Positions 1 to 9,604 of a stretch of 64,000 nucleotides of DNA are shown here, in pieces. The stretch is taken from the NCBI RefSeq assembly GCF_900460525.1, contig NZ_UHIY01000001.1, positions 3,410,001 to 3,474,000 on the forward strand, written 5' to 3'. Below the pieces are notes generated by a model, which made no database searches, had not been told where the DNA came from, and saw only the letters and a list, made by a program, of their open reading frames with translations. This stretch comes from Yersinia kristensenii. GTDB taxonomy: Bacteria; Pseudomonadota; Gammaproteobacteria; Enterobacterales; Enterobacteriaceae. The first letter of the stretch is position 1. Each line of letters begins with the position of its first letter. The translations under genes were made by a program, and so were the position numbers.

Positions 1-522
1 CTGGCGGGGTTGGTGTCGATCCCTGTTTATCCGCTAAAAGGTTACTCGCTAACTATCCCGATCACCAACCCGGCTGCTGCGCCATTTTCTACCGTGCTGG
101 ATGAAACCTATAAGATTGCCATTACTCGTTTTGATGACCGGATTCGAGTGGGCGGGATGGCGGAAATCGTGGGCTTCAATACCCAATTGGAACAGGCACG
201 GCGAGAAACTCTGGAAATGGTGGTCGGCGATTTGTATCCCGATGGCGGCAATATTAGTCAGGCCACATTTTGGACCGGTTTGCGGCCGATGACACCGGAT
301 GGTACGCCTATTGTGGGGCGAACTTCACTGAAAAATCTCTACCTCAATACTGGCCATGGCACTTTAGGCTGGACGATGGCCTGCGGTTCAGGCCAATTAT
401 TGGCCGATATCATGGTTGGCCGGCGTCCTGCTATTTTTGCTGATGATCTTTCGGTCTCCCGCTATAGCGCTGGCTTTCGGCCACTGAATGTCACGCCATT
501 ACAGGATATTCATCCAGTTTAA
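1..522 (+). CDS. dadA: D-amino acid dehydrogenase, C-terminal part (5' end outside window)
   Basis: The reading frame is open from base 1, so the gene starts upstream and only about 173 C-terminal residues are seen. The family is an FAD-dependent, membrane-associated dehydrogenase that oxidises D-alanine to pyruvate and ammonia and feeds electrons to the respiratory chain. The visible part contains the C-terminal flavoprotein signature [14 protein letters not shown] followed by [16 protein letters not shown], which packs on the FAD in DAO-type enzymes. An alanine racemase gene follows 66 bp downstream, the usual dadA-dadX operon, so the pair would convert L-alanine to D-alanine and then to pyruvate. 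Regulation (Lrp/CRP in E. coli) cannot be judged because the promoter is outside. Confidence 0.93.
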   Translation: MAGLVSIPVYPLKGYSLTIPITNPAAAPFSTVLDETYKIAITRFDDRIRVGGMAEIVGFNTQLEQARRETLEMVVGDLYPDGGNISQATFWTGLRPMTPDGTPIVGRTSLKNLYLNTGHGTLGWTMACGSGQLLADIMVGRRPAIFADDLSVSRYSAGFRPLNVTPLQDIHPV

Positions 523-588
523 TATAATTCTGTTGATAATAATGGCTATTGATAATAACGACTGAAGATTGTCCCAGAAGGAATAAGC

Positions 589-1656
589 ATGCCTCGCCCG
601 ATATCTGCCACGCTGAATTTATCTGCACTGCACCATAATTTAAGTCTTGTTCGCCAACGAGCCAAAACAGCTAAAATCTGGTCAGTGGTCAAAGCAAATG
701 CTTATGGTCATGGTTTAGCACGTATTTGGTCGGGGCTGGCGGCCACGGATGGGTTTGCTTTACTGGATTTAAATGAAGCCATTCTATTGCGAGAGCAGGG
801 CTGGCACGGGCCAATTTTACTGTTGGAAGGTTTTTTCCAGCCGCAAGATTTAGTGTTGCTGGATCATTATCGACTGACCACGTCCGTCCACAGTGATTGG
901 CAGCTGGAAGCCATTAAAGCGGCCCGCCTGACGGCTCCGCTCAATATTTATTTGAAATTCAATAGCGGTATGAATCGATTGGGATTCCCTGTTGGGCAAG
1001 CGCAGGCGGTGTGGCAATGGGCGAAAAGCCTCAGCAATGTCGGCGAAGTGACATTAATGAGCCACTTTGCCAATGCAGATAATTCTATCGGCGTAGATGA
1101 ACAGTTTACGCAGATTCAACAGGCCACGGGGCATATTCCGGCGGCGCGATGCTTTGCTAATTCGGCCGCGATATTGCGTAATCCACAGACCCATTATGAC
1201 TGGGTGCGGCCGGGGATTATTCTCTATGGGGCGTCGCCCAGTGGTGATATGGCGGATATTGCGGGCATGGGTTTGCGCCCGGTGATGAGTTTACGCAGTG
1301 AGATTATTGCGGTGCAATCATTATCTGCGGGACAACGTGTGGGATATGGTGGCCGCTATCGTGCCAGTGGGGCGCAACGCATTGGGGTGGTGGCTTGTGG
1401 TTATGCCGATGGCTATCCACGACTCGCACCCAGTGGAACCCCGATAATGGTAGACGGCATATTGACTCACACGGTGGGCGCGATTTCGATGGATATGCTC
1501 ACCGTGGATTTAACACCTTGCCCACAAGCGCAGATTGGCAGCAAAGTCGAGATATGGGGCGAAAATGTGCTGATTGATCAGGTGGCAAAGGCTGCCGGAA
1601 CCGTGGGGTATGAATTGATGTGCGCGCTGGCAAGTCGTGTTACCTGTCTGACTTGA
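589..1656 (+). CDS. dadX: catabolic alanine racemase
   Basis: 355 residues, the usual length for the PLP-dependent fold-type III alanine racemases. The PLP lysine lies in VVKANAYGHG near residue 35 and the second catalytic tyrosine in the GYGGRY segment near residue 250. The protein interconverts L- and D-alanine in the cytoplasm. The start ATG at 589 has AGAAGGAATAAGC before it, a good ribosome site. Its position immediately behind dadA identifies it as the catabolic, inducible enzyme rather than the biosynthetic Alr. A palindromic intergenic repeat lies about 80 bp after the stop codon. Confidence 0.95.
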   Translation: MPRPISATLNLSALHHNLSLVRQRAKTAKIWSVVKANAYGHGLARIWSGLAATDGFALLDLNEAILLREQGWHGPILLLEGFFQPQDLVLLDHYRLTTSVHSDWQLEAIKAARLTAPLNIYLKFNSGMNRLGFPVGQAQAVWQWAKSLSNVGEVTLMSHFANADNSIGVDEQFTQIQQATGHIPAARCFANSAAILRNPQTHYDWVRPGIILYGASPSGDMADIAGMGLRPVMSLRSEIIAVQSLSAGQRVGYGGRYRASGAQRIGVVACGYADGYPRLAPSGTPIMVDGILTHTVGAISMDMLTVDLTPCPQAQIGSKVEIWGENVLIDQVAKAAGTVGYELMCALASRVTCLT

Positions 1657-1732
1657 CCCTGTGGTGGTGTTAGCGGCTGTTGTGACTCGGCCCGTCCATG
1701 GGCTTCGCCGCTGCAAATAGCGTTCAAATCTA

Positions 1733-1809
1733 CACCCGAATCACTGACTTATGTCAGCTTATCGGGATGATTTCATTTGCAGCCTTGCTACAACATCAAT
1801 TCAATTGGG
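1733..1809. repeat. intergenic palindromic repeat, copy 1
   Basis: The core at 1735-1766 reads CCCGAATCACTGAC, a 4-base spacer, then GTCAGCTTATCGGG, an imperfect inverted repeat. The same core and part of its right flank recur at 32398-32474. It lies between the convergent dadX and MFS genes. This fits the small palindromic intergenic repeats known from Yersinia and related genera, although the exact family name is not certain from sequence alone. Confidence 0.7.
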
Positions 1810-1843
1810 TAATCGGTTTATTATTTACCATTGAAGTGACATG

Positions 1844-3034
1844 TTAGTTTATTTTCTGCAACTTACCGCGCACATGTTTACTGGCACGACGTGCCTGCCA
1901 GGCCAGTAAGCAACCCGCTAACATCACAATAGCCAATGATAATTTAGGTTCAATTGGCAAGGCCATGGCGAATAAACCTAGCCCGGCACCACCTGCCATT
2001 TGTACAAACCCCACCAAGGCTGAGGCAACACCGGCCTCATTGGCGTAAGGTTCCAGCGCATAGCTCGTGGCAGGGCCCATCATAAAGGCTAAACCGGCGC
2101 AGGCACTGGCAACGGGTAACATGTAAACCAGCCAGTGTTGTTGCACTTCAGGTGCTAATCGAAGGCCATATAGCAGACCGAAACAGCCGAGAGCCATCAA
2201 TACACTGCCGGTCATCAGGCAGGCAGGGCGGCCCACTTTTTGAATGATCCGATTCGCCAAAAAGCTGACGGCCATGATCCAAAAACCATTCGCTCCGAAT
2301 ACTAAGGAAAATTGCAGTGGAGTCAGCCCAGCGCCGACCATCAGGACATTGGGCGCCAACGAAACATAAGTTAATGCCATCCCCATTGCACCGGCATTCA
2401 CCAGCGCAAAAATCAGAAAGCGGTCGTCACGCAAAATGCGCAGATAGCTTTTTATCGGCAAACTTTTCACCGGCTGCGTATTGGCCGGGCGGGTTTCCGG
2501 TAGGAAGACAATCACCAGGATTAATACTAATAACCCGTACAGGGCCAGGAACCAGAAAGGTGCACGCCAGCCAAAGGCTTCAGCCAATAGCCCGCCTAAT
2601 AAGGGGGCCAGCGCCGGGACGATATTTAAGGTGCCATTGAGGAAGCCAAAAGCACGGGCAGCTTCATTGCCGTTGAGGCGGTCACGGACACCACTGAATG
2701 CCACTACCGCCGTGCAACAGACGGCCACACCTTGCAACAGGCGGGAACTGACAAACATCATGGGGCTGACAGCCAGCGCAGCCATGGCGGCACCCAACAT
2801 ATAAAGGATGATACCGATGATGGCAATCGGTTTGCGGCCATATTTGTCAACCAATGGTCCGGCGATCAGTTGGCCGATACCCAGCACCAAAATAAACAGG
2901 GCGATGGTGGATTGAATAAGTGACTCGCTACTGTTCAGGCCCTTGGCTATCGCGGGAATGGTCGGTAGGTAAAGGTCTATGCCCAGAGGGCCGAGCAGAA
3001 TGAGGCTTAACAGTAGGAAAAGAAATTTTTGCAT
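1844..3034 (-). CDS. MFS drug-resistance transporter of the Bcr/CflA family
   Basis: A 12-helix inner-membrane proton antiporter. The first helix carries GPLGIDLYLPTIPAIA and the loop after helix 2 has GPLVDKYGRKP, the MFS motif A in the form typical of Bcr/CflA/EmrD-type multidrug exporters. Later helices are hydrophobic throughout, ending in the basic tail ARRASKHVRG. About 396 residues from the start chosen at 3034. A second in-frame ATG at 3052 is part of a short tandem duplication of the start region, and the frame stays open to 3169. Neither start has a strong ribosome site. The natural substrate is unknown. It is a single-gene unit convergent with dadX. Confidence 0.85.
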   Translation of the reverse strand: MQKFLFLLLSLILLGPLGIDLYLPTIPAIAKGLNSSESLIQSTIALFILVLGIGQLIAGPLVDKYGRKPIAIIGIILYMLGAAMAALAVSPMMFVSSRLLQGVAVCCTAVVAFSGVRDRLNGNEAARAFGFLNGTLNIVPALAPLLGGLLAEAFGWRAPFWFLALYGLLVLILVIVFLPETRPANTQPVKSLPIKSYLRILRDDRFLIFALVNAGAMGMALTYVSLAPNVLMVGAGLTPLQFSLVFGANGFWIMAVSFLANRIIQKVGRPACLMTGSVLMALGCFGLLYGLRLAPEVQQHWLVYMLPVASACAGLAFMMGPATSYALEPYANEAGVASALVGFVQMAGGAGLGLFAMALPIEPKLSLAIVMLAGCLLAWQARRASKHVRGKLQKIN

Positions 3035-3248
3035 AACAACATTTTTTTGCATAACAACAATGCAACATCCAAATGAAAAAGGCAGCAAGGATAAAGAATT
3101 TGCCGACAGATGAAAAGGTGGGCGGCGCCCAACTTCACGCGAGTGACCCGGTGACAGTGACAACGTCACTTATGGGTGATTGAACCTGTCATTAGGTTAC
3201 TACAATTAATTGTATATCTCTTGTTATTCATAAGCTAAATGCCATTTA

Positions 3249-5477
3249 TCAGCCAATGGCGGTGCGCCGCTCCAACCACTCTTCCAGCTTGATCGCGGGC
3301 AGCGCCTCTGAAAACAGGAATCCCTGACCAATTAAGTAACCTTGGCGGCTCAGCAAAGTGCGCTGAGCTTCGTTTTCGACCCCCTCGACTATCACCGACA
3401 ATTGCAAACTTTCACCGATGCGTATCACGGCTTCACTCAAGGTTCGGCTGGTTTCATCATGCTCAAGGTCATGCACGAAACTTTTATCCAGCTTGATTTC
3501 ATCGAGATCCAAGCGGCGCAGATAACTGAGGCTGGAATAACCGGTGCCAAAGTCGTCCATTGACAGGCGAACCCCCAGGCGATGAATTTTTTCGATAGTA
3601 GTGAAAATTGCCGGGTTACTTTCAATCAATATATCTTCGGTGATTTCCAGTGTTAGATCCTGTGGCGGCAAATGATAACGGTGCAAAATATGCAAAATCA
3701 TGTCCGGTAATCCGGGGTTATGGAAATTAGTCGGGGATAAATTCACTGATACCGATGGAATATCAATGCCCCGTAAACGCCAGTCCGCCAGTTGCTGGCA
3801 CGCGGTATCAATCGCCCACAGGGCTAGTTCGTTGATAAGGCCGCTCTCCTCGGCAATAGGAATAAAATGTTGCGGTGGGATGTTGCCCAGTACCGGATGA
3901 TTCCAGCGACTTAGCGCCTCGACACCATACAGATGGCCATCCTTTAACATCACTTGCGGCTGATAAAATAGCTCAAGGGAGCCAATATGAAAGGCATGAC
4001 GCAGCGCATCTTCCATATCCTGGCGTTGTTGATTGAGATTATTCATTTCTACGCTGAAGAAATTGAAATGCCCATAACCCATATTCTTCGCTTTATGCAT
4101 CGCGATATTGGCATGGTTCATCAAGGTGTCTATTTCAGTGCCGTTTTCTGGATATAAACTGATCCCCACACTGGCCGAAGGAATAATATTCATATTGGCT
4201 ATTTGACAGGGCTGAGACAGTAGGCTCAGCATCTTTTCTACTCTCGCCGTAGTTTGTTGCAGGGGGCTTGAGGCCAGAATAATAATAAATTCATCCCCAG
4301 CCAGGCGGCCAATGATGTCATTTTTGGGCAGGCTGTCACGCAGGCGCTCGGCGATAGCGGCAAGCAGTTCATCACCTGCAGCATGACCGAGTGAGTCATT
4401 AACTTGTTTAAAACGATCCAGATTAATCACCAGTACGGCCAGTGGATGGTTCATTTCAGCCGCTAAGGCAATGGCCTGTTTAGCATAAATCCAAAACTGG
4501 CTGCGGTTGGGCAGCCCGGTCAATGAATCATAAAAAGCTAAATGTTGAATTTGTTTGCGTGATAGTTCCCGTTCCATGGCAAGAGAACACAAATCAGCCG
4601 TTAGCTTGACCAATTGGCGATGAAATTCACTTGGGCCTCGTACCTGCTTGTAATAAAAAGCAAAAGTCCCCAGGATTTTCTCTTGGCTGGAGATGATAGG
4701 TGTTGACCAGCATGCCAGCAGCCCATGAGGTAAAATCAAATGACGATAATTTTCCCATAGCGGGTCAGTGGCGATATCTTGTACTTCGACCGGTTGTTTG
4801 CGAAATGCAGCTGTACCGCAGGATCCCGCAAATGGGCCGATAGGCACATAGGAGAGTGCGGCAGTATAAGCCGGTGGTAGGGAGGGGCCAGCAAGGGGGG
4901 TAAGATAACATTCCTCATTGATCTGTAAAATACTGGCAGTCACCTCCGGAGCAATTCGCTCAATTTCGAGGCACAACATAGACATCACTTCGTCGAGTGG
5001 GCATTCCTGCACCAATGCGGCTAACACCGGATAAAGTTTCACCCACTCTCGGGTCAATTTTTGTTGCTCAATGAAAAAGGTAATGTCTTTGGCGATTTTG
5101 ACCATCCGGGTGACTGAGCCGTCAGGGCCGCGAACCGGCTGATAGATAGCCGCCAACCAGACAGTTGAACCATCTTTATGTAATCGTTCAAAATGCCCTT
5201 CCATTGATTGCCCGGCGAGGAAGCTCTTTTTGATTTCTTGGTATTCTTCACTGTTGGCATAACCGGGATGACAAAAAATTAAATGAGGTTGACCAATGAC
5301 TTCTTCGCGTTTATAACCAAAATAATCAAGATAGTTTTGATTAACTTCAATAATACGATTGTAAAGATCAAACTCAATAATAGCTAATGAGTCATCTAAT
5401 GCGCTTAATAAGGCATTATTTTCGTCATAATCAGACGGTTCAGTTTTCTGCCATTTTACTGTCTTTGTTGTTTTCAT
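3249..5477 (-). CDS. PAS-GAF-GGDEF-EAL cyclic-di-GMP signalling protein, probable phosphodiesterase
   Basis: 742 residues, no membrane segment. An N-terminal PAS domain (about 20-130) contains the PAC motif RMVKIAKDITFF. A GAF-like region (about 150-300) is followed by a GGDEF domain (about 310-470) and an EAL domain (about 485-735). The EAL part keeps the catalytic set: EALSRW, SVNLSPTNF, EITED, DDFGTGYSS, KLDKSF and VEGVEN. The GGDEF loop reads AGDEF and the inhibitory I-site position reads PKND instead of RxxD. The protein therefore most likely hydrolyses c-di-GMP, with the GGDEF half serving as a GTP sensor or being weak. The architecture resembles DosP-type sensors. AGGAATT precedes the start. 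Confidence 0.88.
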   Translation of the reverse strand: MKTTKTVKWQKTEPSDYDENNALLSALDDSLAIIEFDLYNRIIEVNQNYLDYFGYKREEVIGQPHLIFCHPGYANSEEYQEIKKSFLAGQSMEGHFERLHKDGSTVWLAAIYQPVRGPDGSVTRMVKIAKDITFFIEQQKLTREWVKLYPVLAALVQECPLDEVMSMLCLEIERIAPEVTASILQINEECYLTPLAGPSLPPAYTAALSYVPIGPFAGSCGTAAFRKQPVEVQDIATDPLWENYRHLILPHGLLACWSTPIISSQEKILGTFAFYYKQVRGPSEFHRQLVKLTADLCSLAMERELSRKQIQHLAFYDSLTGLPNRSQFWIYAKQAIALAAEMNHPLAVLVINLDRFKQVNDSLGHAAGDELLAAIAERLRDSLPKNDIIGRLAGDEFIIILASSPLQQTTARVEKMLSLLSQPCQIANMNIIPSASVGISLYPENGTEIDTLMNHANIAMHKAKNMGYGHFNFFSVEMNNLNQQRQDMEDALRHAFHIGSLELFYQPQVMLKDGHLYGVEALSRWNHPVLGNIPPQHFIPIAEESGLINELALWAIDTACQQLADWRLRGIDIPSVSVNLSPTNFHNPGLPDMILHILHRYHLPPQDLTLEITEDILIESNPAIFTTIEKIHRLGVRLSMDDFGTGYSSLSYLRRLDLDEIKLDKSFVHDLEHDETSRTLSEAVIRIGESLQLSVIVEGVENEAQRTLLSRQGYLIGQGFLFSEALPAIKLEEWLERRTAIG

Positions 5478-5845
5478 TATGAATTCCTATGAAAAAGAAT
5501 CGCTTGGCAGCTATGTTGTTTGAGTGAGGTTACCTCTAGAGTTATTGGAATAGCATTATTTTTTAATAAAGAAAATAAGATTAATGACAAATAAATATTT
5601 AAATACTCGTTAATATATGACATGCAAAAAAAATACGGCAGTCTTATTTATGCCAGTTTATTGCTGTATCTGTATATAACATTAAGTTTAGTCGATAACG
5701 GAGCAGGGAAAGAGGGGATTTATCGGGATGATAGGGCCGCGCGGAGGTTATTTTTAATGAATACCAATAACTATCATGGTTTGATACAGGTTAAATGCCA
5801 TTACCTGATCAGTGTCATATCAGGTAATGGCGGGCAGATTGGCCG
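5478..5845. other. AT-rich intergenic gap
   Basis: Between the leftward signalling gene and the 3' end of the pirin gene. One open frame at 5622-5849 has no ribosome site, runs into the pirin stop region and has no recognisable family. No terminator or repeat was convincing here. It presumably contains the promoter for the GGDEF-EAL gene. Confidence 0.5.
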
Positions 5846-6718
5846 TTAGGCGTGATGACTCATCGAACCAAAACGGCCACTGTTAAAGTCCGCGATAGCC
5901 TCGGCAATTTGCTCTTGGGTGTTCATCACAAAAGGCCCGTAACCGATAATGGGCTCCTCGATTGGCTCACCACTGAGCAATAACAGCACGGCATCATTAT
6001 TAGCTTCAACAATCACCTTGCTACCGGCAGATCCCAACAACACCATTTCTGCATCACGGGCAATCGCATCCCCATTAACCTGCACAGTACCGCGCAACAC
6101 AATTAGCGCGGTATTCCAGCCATCGGGCAGTGAAAACTCAGTGCTTTTTCCTTGATTTAGCCGGATATCCCACACATTCAAGGGTGAGAAAGTCTGGGCG
6201 GGGCCATTTTCTCCAGCATAGTCCCCCGCGATGACGCGCAGACTACCCGCGCCTTCAGGCAATGTAACCAGAGGAATAGTTTCATTGCGAATGGCTTGAT
6301 AACCCGGTGCGGTCATTTTGTCTTTAGCCGGTAAATTGACCCATAATTGCACCATTTCAAAAGCACCGCCGCGTTGTGCAAAGCTATCTGAATGAAATTC
6401 TTCATGCAGAATACCGCCACCTGCTGTCATCCACTGCACATCACCAGGGCCAATAATTCCACCTTTACCGGTAGAGTCGCGGTGCTCAACTTCACCGTGA
6501 TACACAATGGTCACAGTTTCAAATCCGCGATGTGGATGTTGCCCGACACCTCGACGCTGCTGAGTCGGGGTAAAATCCATCGGCCCGGCATAGTCCAGCA
6601 ACAGGAATGGGCTGAGTTGTTTGCCATGACTTTGGTATGAAAACAGTGAGCGAACCGGGAAACCATCACCCACCCAATGTTGGCGCGGCGCACGATAAAT
6701 ACCTTGGACTTTTTTCAT
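5846..6718 (-). CDS. pirin family protein
   Basis: 290 residues, a bicupin. The N-terminal cupin has the metal-binding motif HPHRGFETVTIVYHGE with a third histidine in EHRDS and a further conserved HEEFH, as in iron-binding pirins and the quercetinase-like YhhW. A second cupin follows at about 160-260. The exact role is uncertain: some bacterial pirins oxidise quercetin, others modulate metabolic enzymes. AAGGAGATTA sits before the start ATG. A LysR gene is transcribed divergently 174 bp away, so that regulator may control this gene. Confidence 0.9.
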   Translation of the reverse strand: MKKVQGIYRAPRQHWVGDGFPVRSLFSYQSHGKQLSPFLLLDYAGPMDFTPTQQRRGVGQHPHRGFETVTIVYHGEVEHRDSTGKGGIIGPGDVQWMTAGGGILHEEFHSDSFAQRGGAFEMVQLWVNLPAKDKMTAPGYQAIRNETIPLVTLPEGAGSLRVIAGDYAGENGPAQTFSPLNVWDIRLNQGKSTEFSLPDGWNTALIVLRGTVQVNGDAIARDAEMVLLGSAGSKVIVEANNDAVLLLLSGEPIEEPIIGYGPFVMNTQEQIAEAIADFNSGRFGSMSHHA

Positions 6719-6892
6719 CGTAATCTCCTTACAACATCTTTAATAATAGAGAGCAGCCTTACGGTTCAATCTGCTTGGCTACAGGTTGGGTAAAGTATAT
6801 ATTCAGGATAATCTCAGCAGTAGATAGCAAAAGTGAGTATCACTGTTCTATTTTGGGAACAATACTAACTGTAGGTAACATAAGGGTAGGGT

Positions 6893-7798
6893 ATGCAGGA
6901 TCTTAATGACCTCTATTATTATGCCGAGGTGGTCGAGCACGGAGGATTCAGTGCCGCAGCCCGGGTATTGGGGGTACCCAAGTCAAAACTGAGTCGGCGG
7001 TTGGCTTTATTGGAAGAGCGGCTAGGGGTGCGATTAATTCAGCGCTCAACCCGGCGCTTTGCGGTGACGGATGTCGGGCGCACCTATTATGAACACTGCA
7101 AAGCGATGCTGGAAGAAGCCAAAGCGGCACAAGAATCGATTGATTTAACACGAGCAGAGCCCCGTGGGGTGGTGCGTATGACTTGCCCAGTGGCACTGTT
7201 ACAAGCCACGGTCAGCACTATGTTAGCGGATTTTATGGCCAGTTGCCCTCTGGTGACGCTTCATCTCGACGCGACAAATCGACAGGTCGACCCGGTGGCG
7301 GAAGCCATTGATATTGCTATTCGGGTTCGGCCACCGCCATTGCAAGACAGTGATTTGGTGCTGAAGGTGTTAGGCAACCGCTGTCAGTGTCTGGTCGCCA
7401 GCCCTGAATTGATTGCGCGCCAGGGGGAAGTGAAAGTGCCCTCTGATTTGACCGGCTGGCCAAGTCTTGGGCTAGGGCAACCGCAGCAGGAGTTTATCTG
7501 GAACTTAGCGGGGCCAGATGGGGCGCATGCAGCAATCTATCATCAACCTCGGCTGGTGACCGCAGACATGACCACATTACGCAGCGCTGCCCTAAGTGGG
7601 GTCGGGGCGGTGCAGCTTCCGGTGATGATGGTGACAGAGCAATTGACCTCGGGGGAATTAATCCGTCTGCTACCGGAGTGGTCACTGCGCCATGAAATTA
7701 TCCATGCCGTTTTCCCCTCACGGCGCGGTTTATTACCCTCAGTGCGCAGTGTGCTTGATTATTTGACACTGCGTTTTAGTCAACTTGATGATAAGTAA
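6893..7798 (+). CDS. LysR-type transcriptional regulator, divergent from the pirin gene
   Basis: 301 residues with an N-terminal winged HTH (DLYYYAEVVEHGGFSAAARV, then LGVPKSKLSRRLALLEERLG) and a C-terminal substrate-binding domain. AGGGTAGGGT precedes the start ATG. It resembles regulators that sit divergently from pirin or quinone-reductase genes in enterobacteria and respond to aromatic or electrophilic compounds. The inducer here cannot be read. The 174-bp intergenic region to the pirin start is the likely operator. The next gene converges with it 12 bp after the stop. Confidence 0.88.
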   Translation: MQDLNDLYYYAEVVEHGGFSAAARVLGVPKSKLSRRLALLEERLGVRLIQRSTRRFAVTDVGRTYYEHCKAMLEEAKAAQESIDLTRAEPRGVVRMTCPVALLQATVSTMLADFMASCPLVTLHLDATNRQVDPVAEAIDIAIRVRPPPLQDSDLVLKVLGNRCQCLVASPELIARQGEVKVPSDLTGWPSLGLGQPQQEFIWNLAGPDGAHAAIYHQPRLVTADMTTLRSAALSGVGAVQLPVMMVTEQLTSGELIRLLPEWSLRHEIIHAVFPSRRGLLPSVRSVLDYLTLRFSQLDDK

Positions 7799-7810
7799 CG
7801 CCATTATGCG

Positions 7811-8257
7811 TCAATCACTGTTTATGGGAGTGCCAATATTGGCCGCCCACACCTTAATGCGCTTATCCAGTGTGATAGTAAAACCCGATTTCAGGTGATT
7901 GTAGAGTTTATTGACCTTGTCAGCATCATGCAGGGTATAGCTTATTACGGTCTGGCCTGCTGTTGTCAGACAACCATATTCGACAGTGAACAGATCAGTA
8001 TTAAAAGCAAGTTCAGTGGTTGTTTGATTGATATCACAGGGCTCACTGGCCATCAGTGAAATCACCATATTGGCCCAGTGGGTCGAGGGGCCAGCAATAC
8101 TGATTAGCACCGGCTCTTCATCTTCCGTTTGGGTGGCACCGTATAAAACACTGCCCTGAATATGCCAAATATTATATTCTTTGGGATTATAAACTGCCTG
8201 GCAAAATGGGATAAATGATAAAGATAAAATCAGTATGAGTAAGGAGCGCACAGTCAT
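7811..8257 (-). CDS. small secreted protein of unknown function
   Basis: 148 residues starting with a typical signal peptide (MTVRSLLILILSLSFIPFCQA, cut expected after CQA). The mature part of about 127 residues has two cysteines (EPCDIN and EYGCLT) that could form a disulphide. No catalytic motif or known domain was recognised. It stands alone between a LysR gene and the DMT exporter gene. The signal peptide and sensible composition make a real gene likely. Confidence 0.65.
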   Translation of the reverse strand: MTVRSLLILILSLSFIPFCQAVYNPKEYNIWHIQGSVLYGATQTEDEEPVLISIAGPSTHWANMVISLMASEPCDINQTTTELAFNTDLFTVEYGCLTTAGQTVISYTLHDADKVNKLYNHLKSGFTITLDKRIKVWAANIGTPINSD

Positions 8258-8433
8258 ATCTGCAACACCGCCAATATAAGAATATTCCTATATTAAGTGA
8301 TTTCGCAGGTAGAACAAGTTAATGATGTAAATTGGCAAATTATGCTGTTTGTGTATGTCAGGCTGGTGTTTATTAAACAAAATATGTGCTAACGCGGTGA
8401 TTTATATACTGCTCATGTTGGTGGCCGTGCTTG

Positions 8434-9504
8434 TTATTTATCTTTGGTTTGCGATTCATGTTTGTGGCGATGGTGCGAGTCCGGAAAGTGGGGATGAGAG
8501 TGCGTCATGGGCTGATGCCGATGAGGATGTTTATGTGGCACATTGGCGCTGACCGGAAAATCATGTGAATGCTGATGATGTACATCATGAAGATGTTCGT
8601 GTTCGTGCGGTAAGTCTTCATGGTGGTGCTGATGCTCATGCTGTTCAGTCAGATGCAACCAAATCCCTATGGCCATCAACAGCCCGGCGGCCACTAAAGG
8701 TAAGGTCACTGCATCACCCATTGCCACCGCCAGCGCCGCGCCCAAAAATGGCGCGACAGAAAAGTAAGCGCCGGTGCGGGCGGTGCCCAAGTGGCGCAAG
8801 CCAATAACAAACAGGGCCAGACTGACGCCATAGGCAAAGAATCCGACCAGCAGAGCACCGGCCAGTTGGGTGAGTGGCGGCCAACTGGCACCAAGCGAAA
8901 ATGCCAATCCGAGATTCACCGTACCAGCCATCCATCCTTTGACTGATGCAATCCATGTGGCGTCCGTCAAAGAGACTTTGCGGGTCAGATTATTATCAAT
9001 CCCCCAGGCGAAACAAGCGCCCAGAATAGCCAGTGTCGGCCATAGTCCGGCAAAATGTGCTTCTCCCGGCCAGCTCAGAATAGCGGCACCGGCAATAATC
9101 ACTATCATGCCCAAAGCAATGCGGCGGTCAAAGTTCTCTTTGAAAGCAAACCAGGCGAGCAGGGCAGTAAATACCCCTTCAGCATTGAGTAACAATGAAG
9201 CACCCGATGCGGGCATGCCGGTTAGGCCAATCAGCAGCAGCACCGGCGCAATAATCCCACCGGCGGTAATCGCGCCGATAAACCACCATAGCTCATTACG
9301 CGGCAAGCTGACGGGGGACGGGCGAGTTATCAACCGATACAGCGCCAAACCCACTCCAGAACCCAGATAGAGTAAACCGGCCAGTAACCATGGGCTAACC
9401 GTATTCAGCAATTGTTTTGCCAATGGGGTTCCGGCACCAAACAATGCCGCCGCGGTTAATACCGCTAATACCCCCGGTTGTCGCAGTCCATCATGCCATT
9501 TCAT
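8434..9504 (-). CDS. EamA/DMT-family transporter with histidine-rich C-terminal tail
   Basis: 356 residues: about ten hydrophobic helices in two EamA repeats (first at about 10-140, second at about 150-285), followed by a cytoplasmic or periplasmic tail of about 73 residues containing 25 histidines in HxH and HHH runs. EamA proteins export metabolites, amino acids or drugs across the inner membrane. The His tail suggests binding of nickel, cobalt, zinc or copper, but whether metal is cargo or regulator is inference. The start has no strong ribosome site. Confidence 0.85.
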   Translation of the reverse strand: MKWHDGLRQPGVLAVLTAAALFGAGTPLAKQLLNTVSPWLLAGLLYLGSGVGLALYRLITRPSPVSLPRNELWWFIGAITAGGIIAPVLLLIGLTGMPASGASLLLNAEGVFTALLAWFAFKENFDRRIALGMIVIIAGAAILSWPGEAHFAGLWPTLAILGACFAWGIDNNLTRKVSLTDATWIASVKGWMAGTVNLGLAFSLGASWPPLTQLAGALLVGFFAYGVSLALFVIGLRHLGTARTGAYFSVAPFLGAALAVAMGDAVTLPLVAAGLLMAIGIWLHLTEQHEHQHHHEDLPHEHEHLHDVHHQHSHDFPVSANVPHKHPHRHQPMTHSHPHFPDSHHRHKHESQTKDK

Positions 9505-9604
9505 TGGGGCGCTCTGAGGATGAAAGGAGAAGTAGAAATTTTAGCGCATTAAAAAGCCGGGAAGCCATTTCTGTAACAGAAAAAGATTACCGGCTACCTA
9601 GAGG

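Noticed and set aside
5622..5849. 75-codon open frame on the plus strand before the pirin gene
   Set aside because: No ribosome site, no family pattern, and it runs into the pirin 3' end.
8349..8552. 67-codon open frame on the plus strand
   Set aside because: Overlaps the end of the DMT gene's histidine-rich tail in antisense; no ribosome site or domain.
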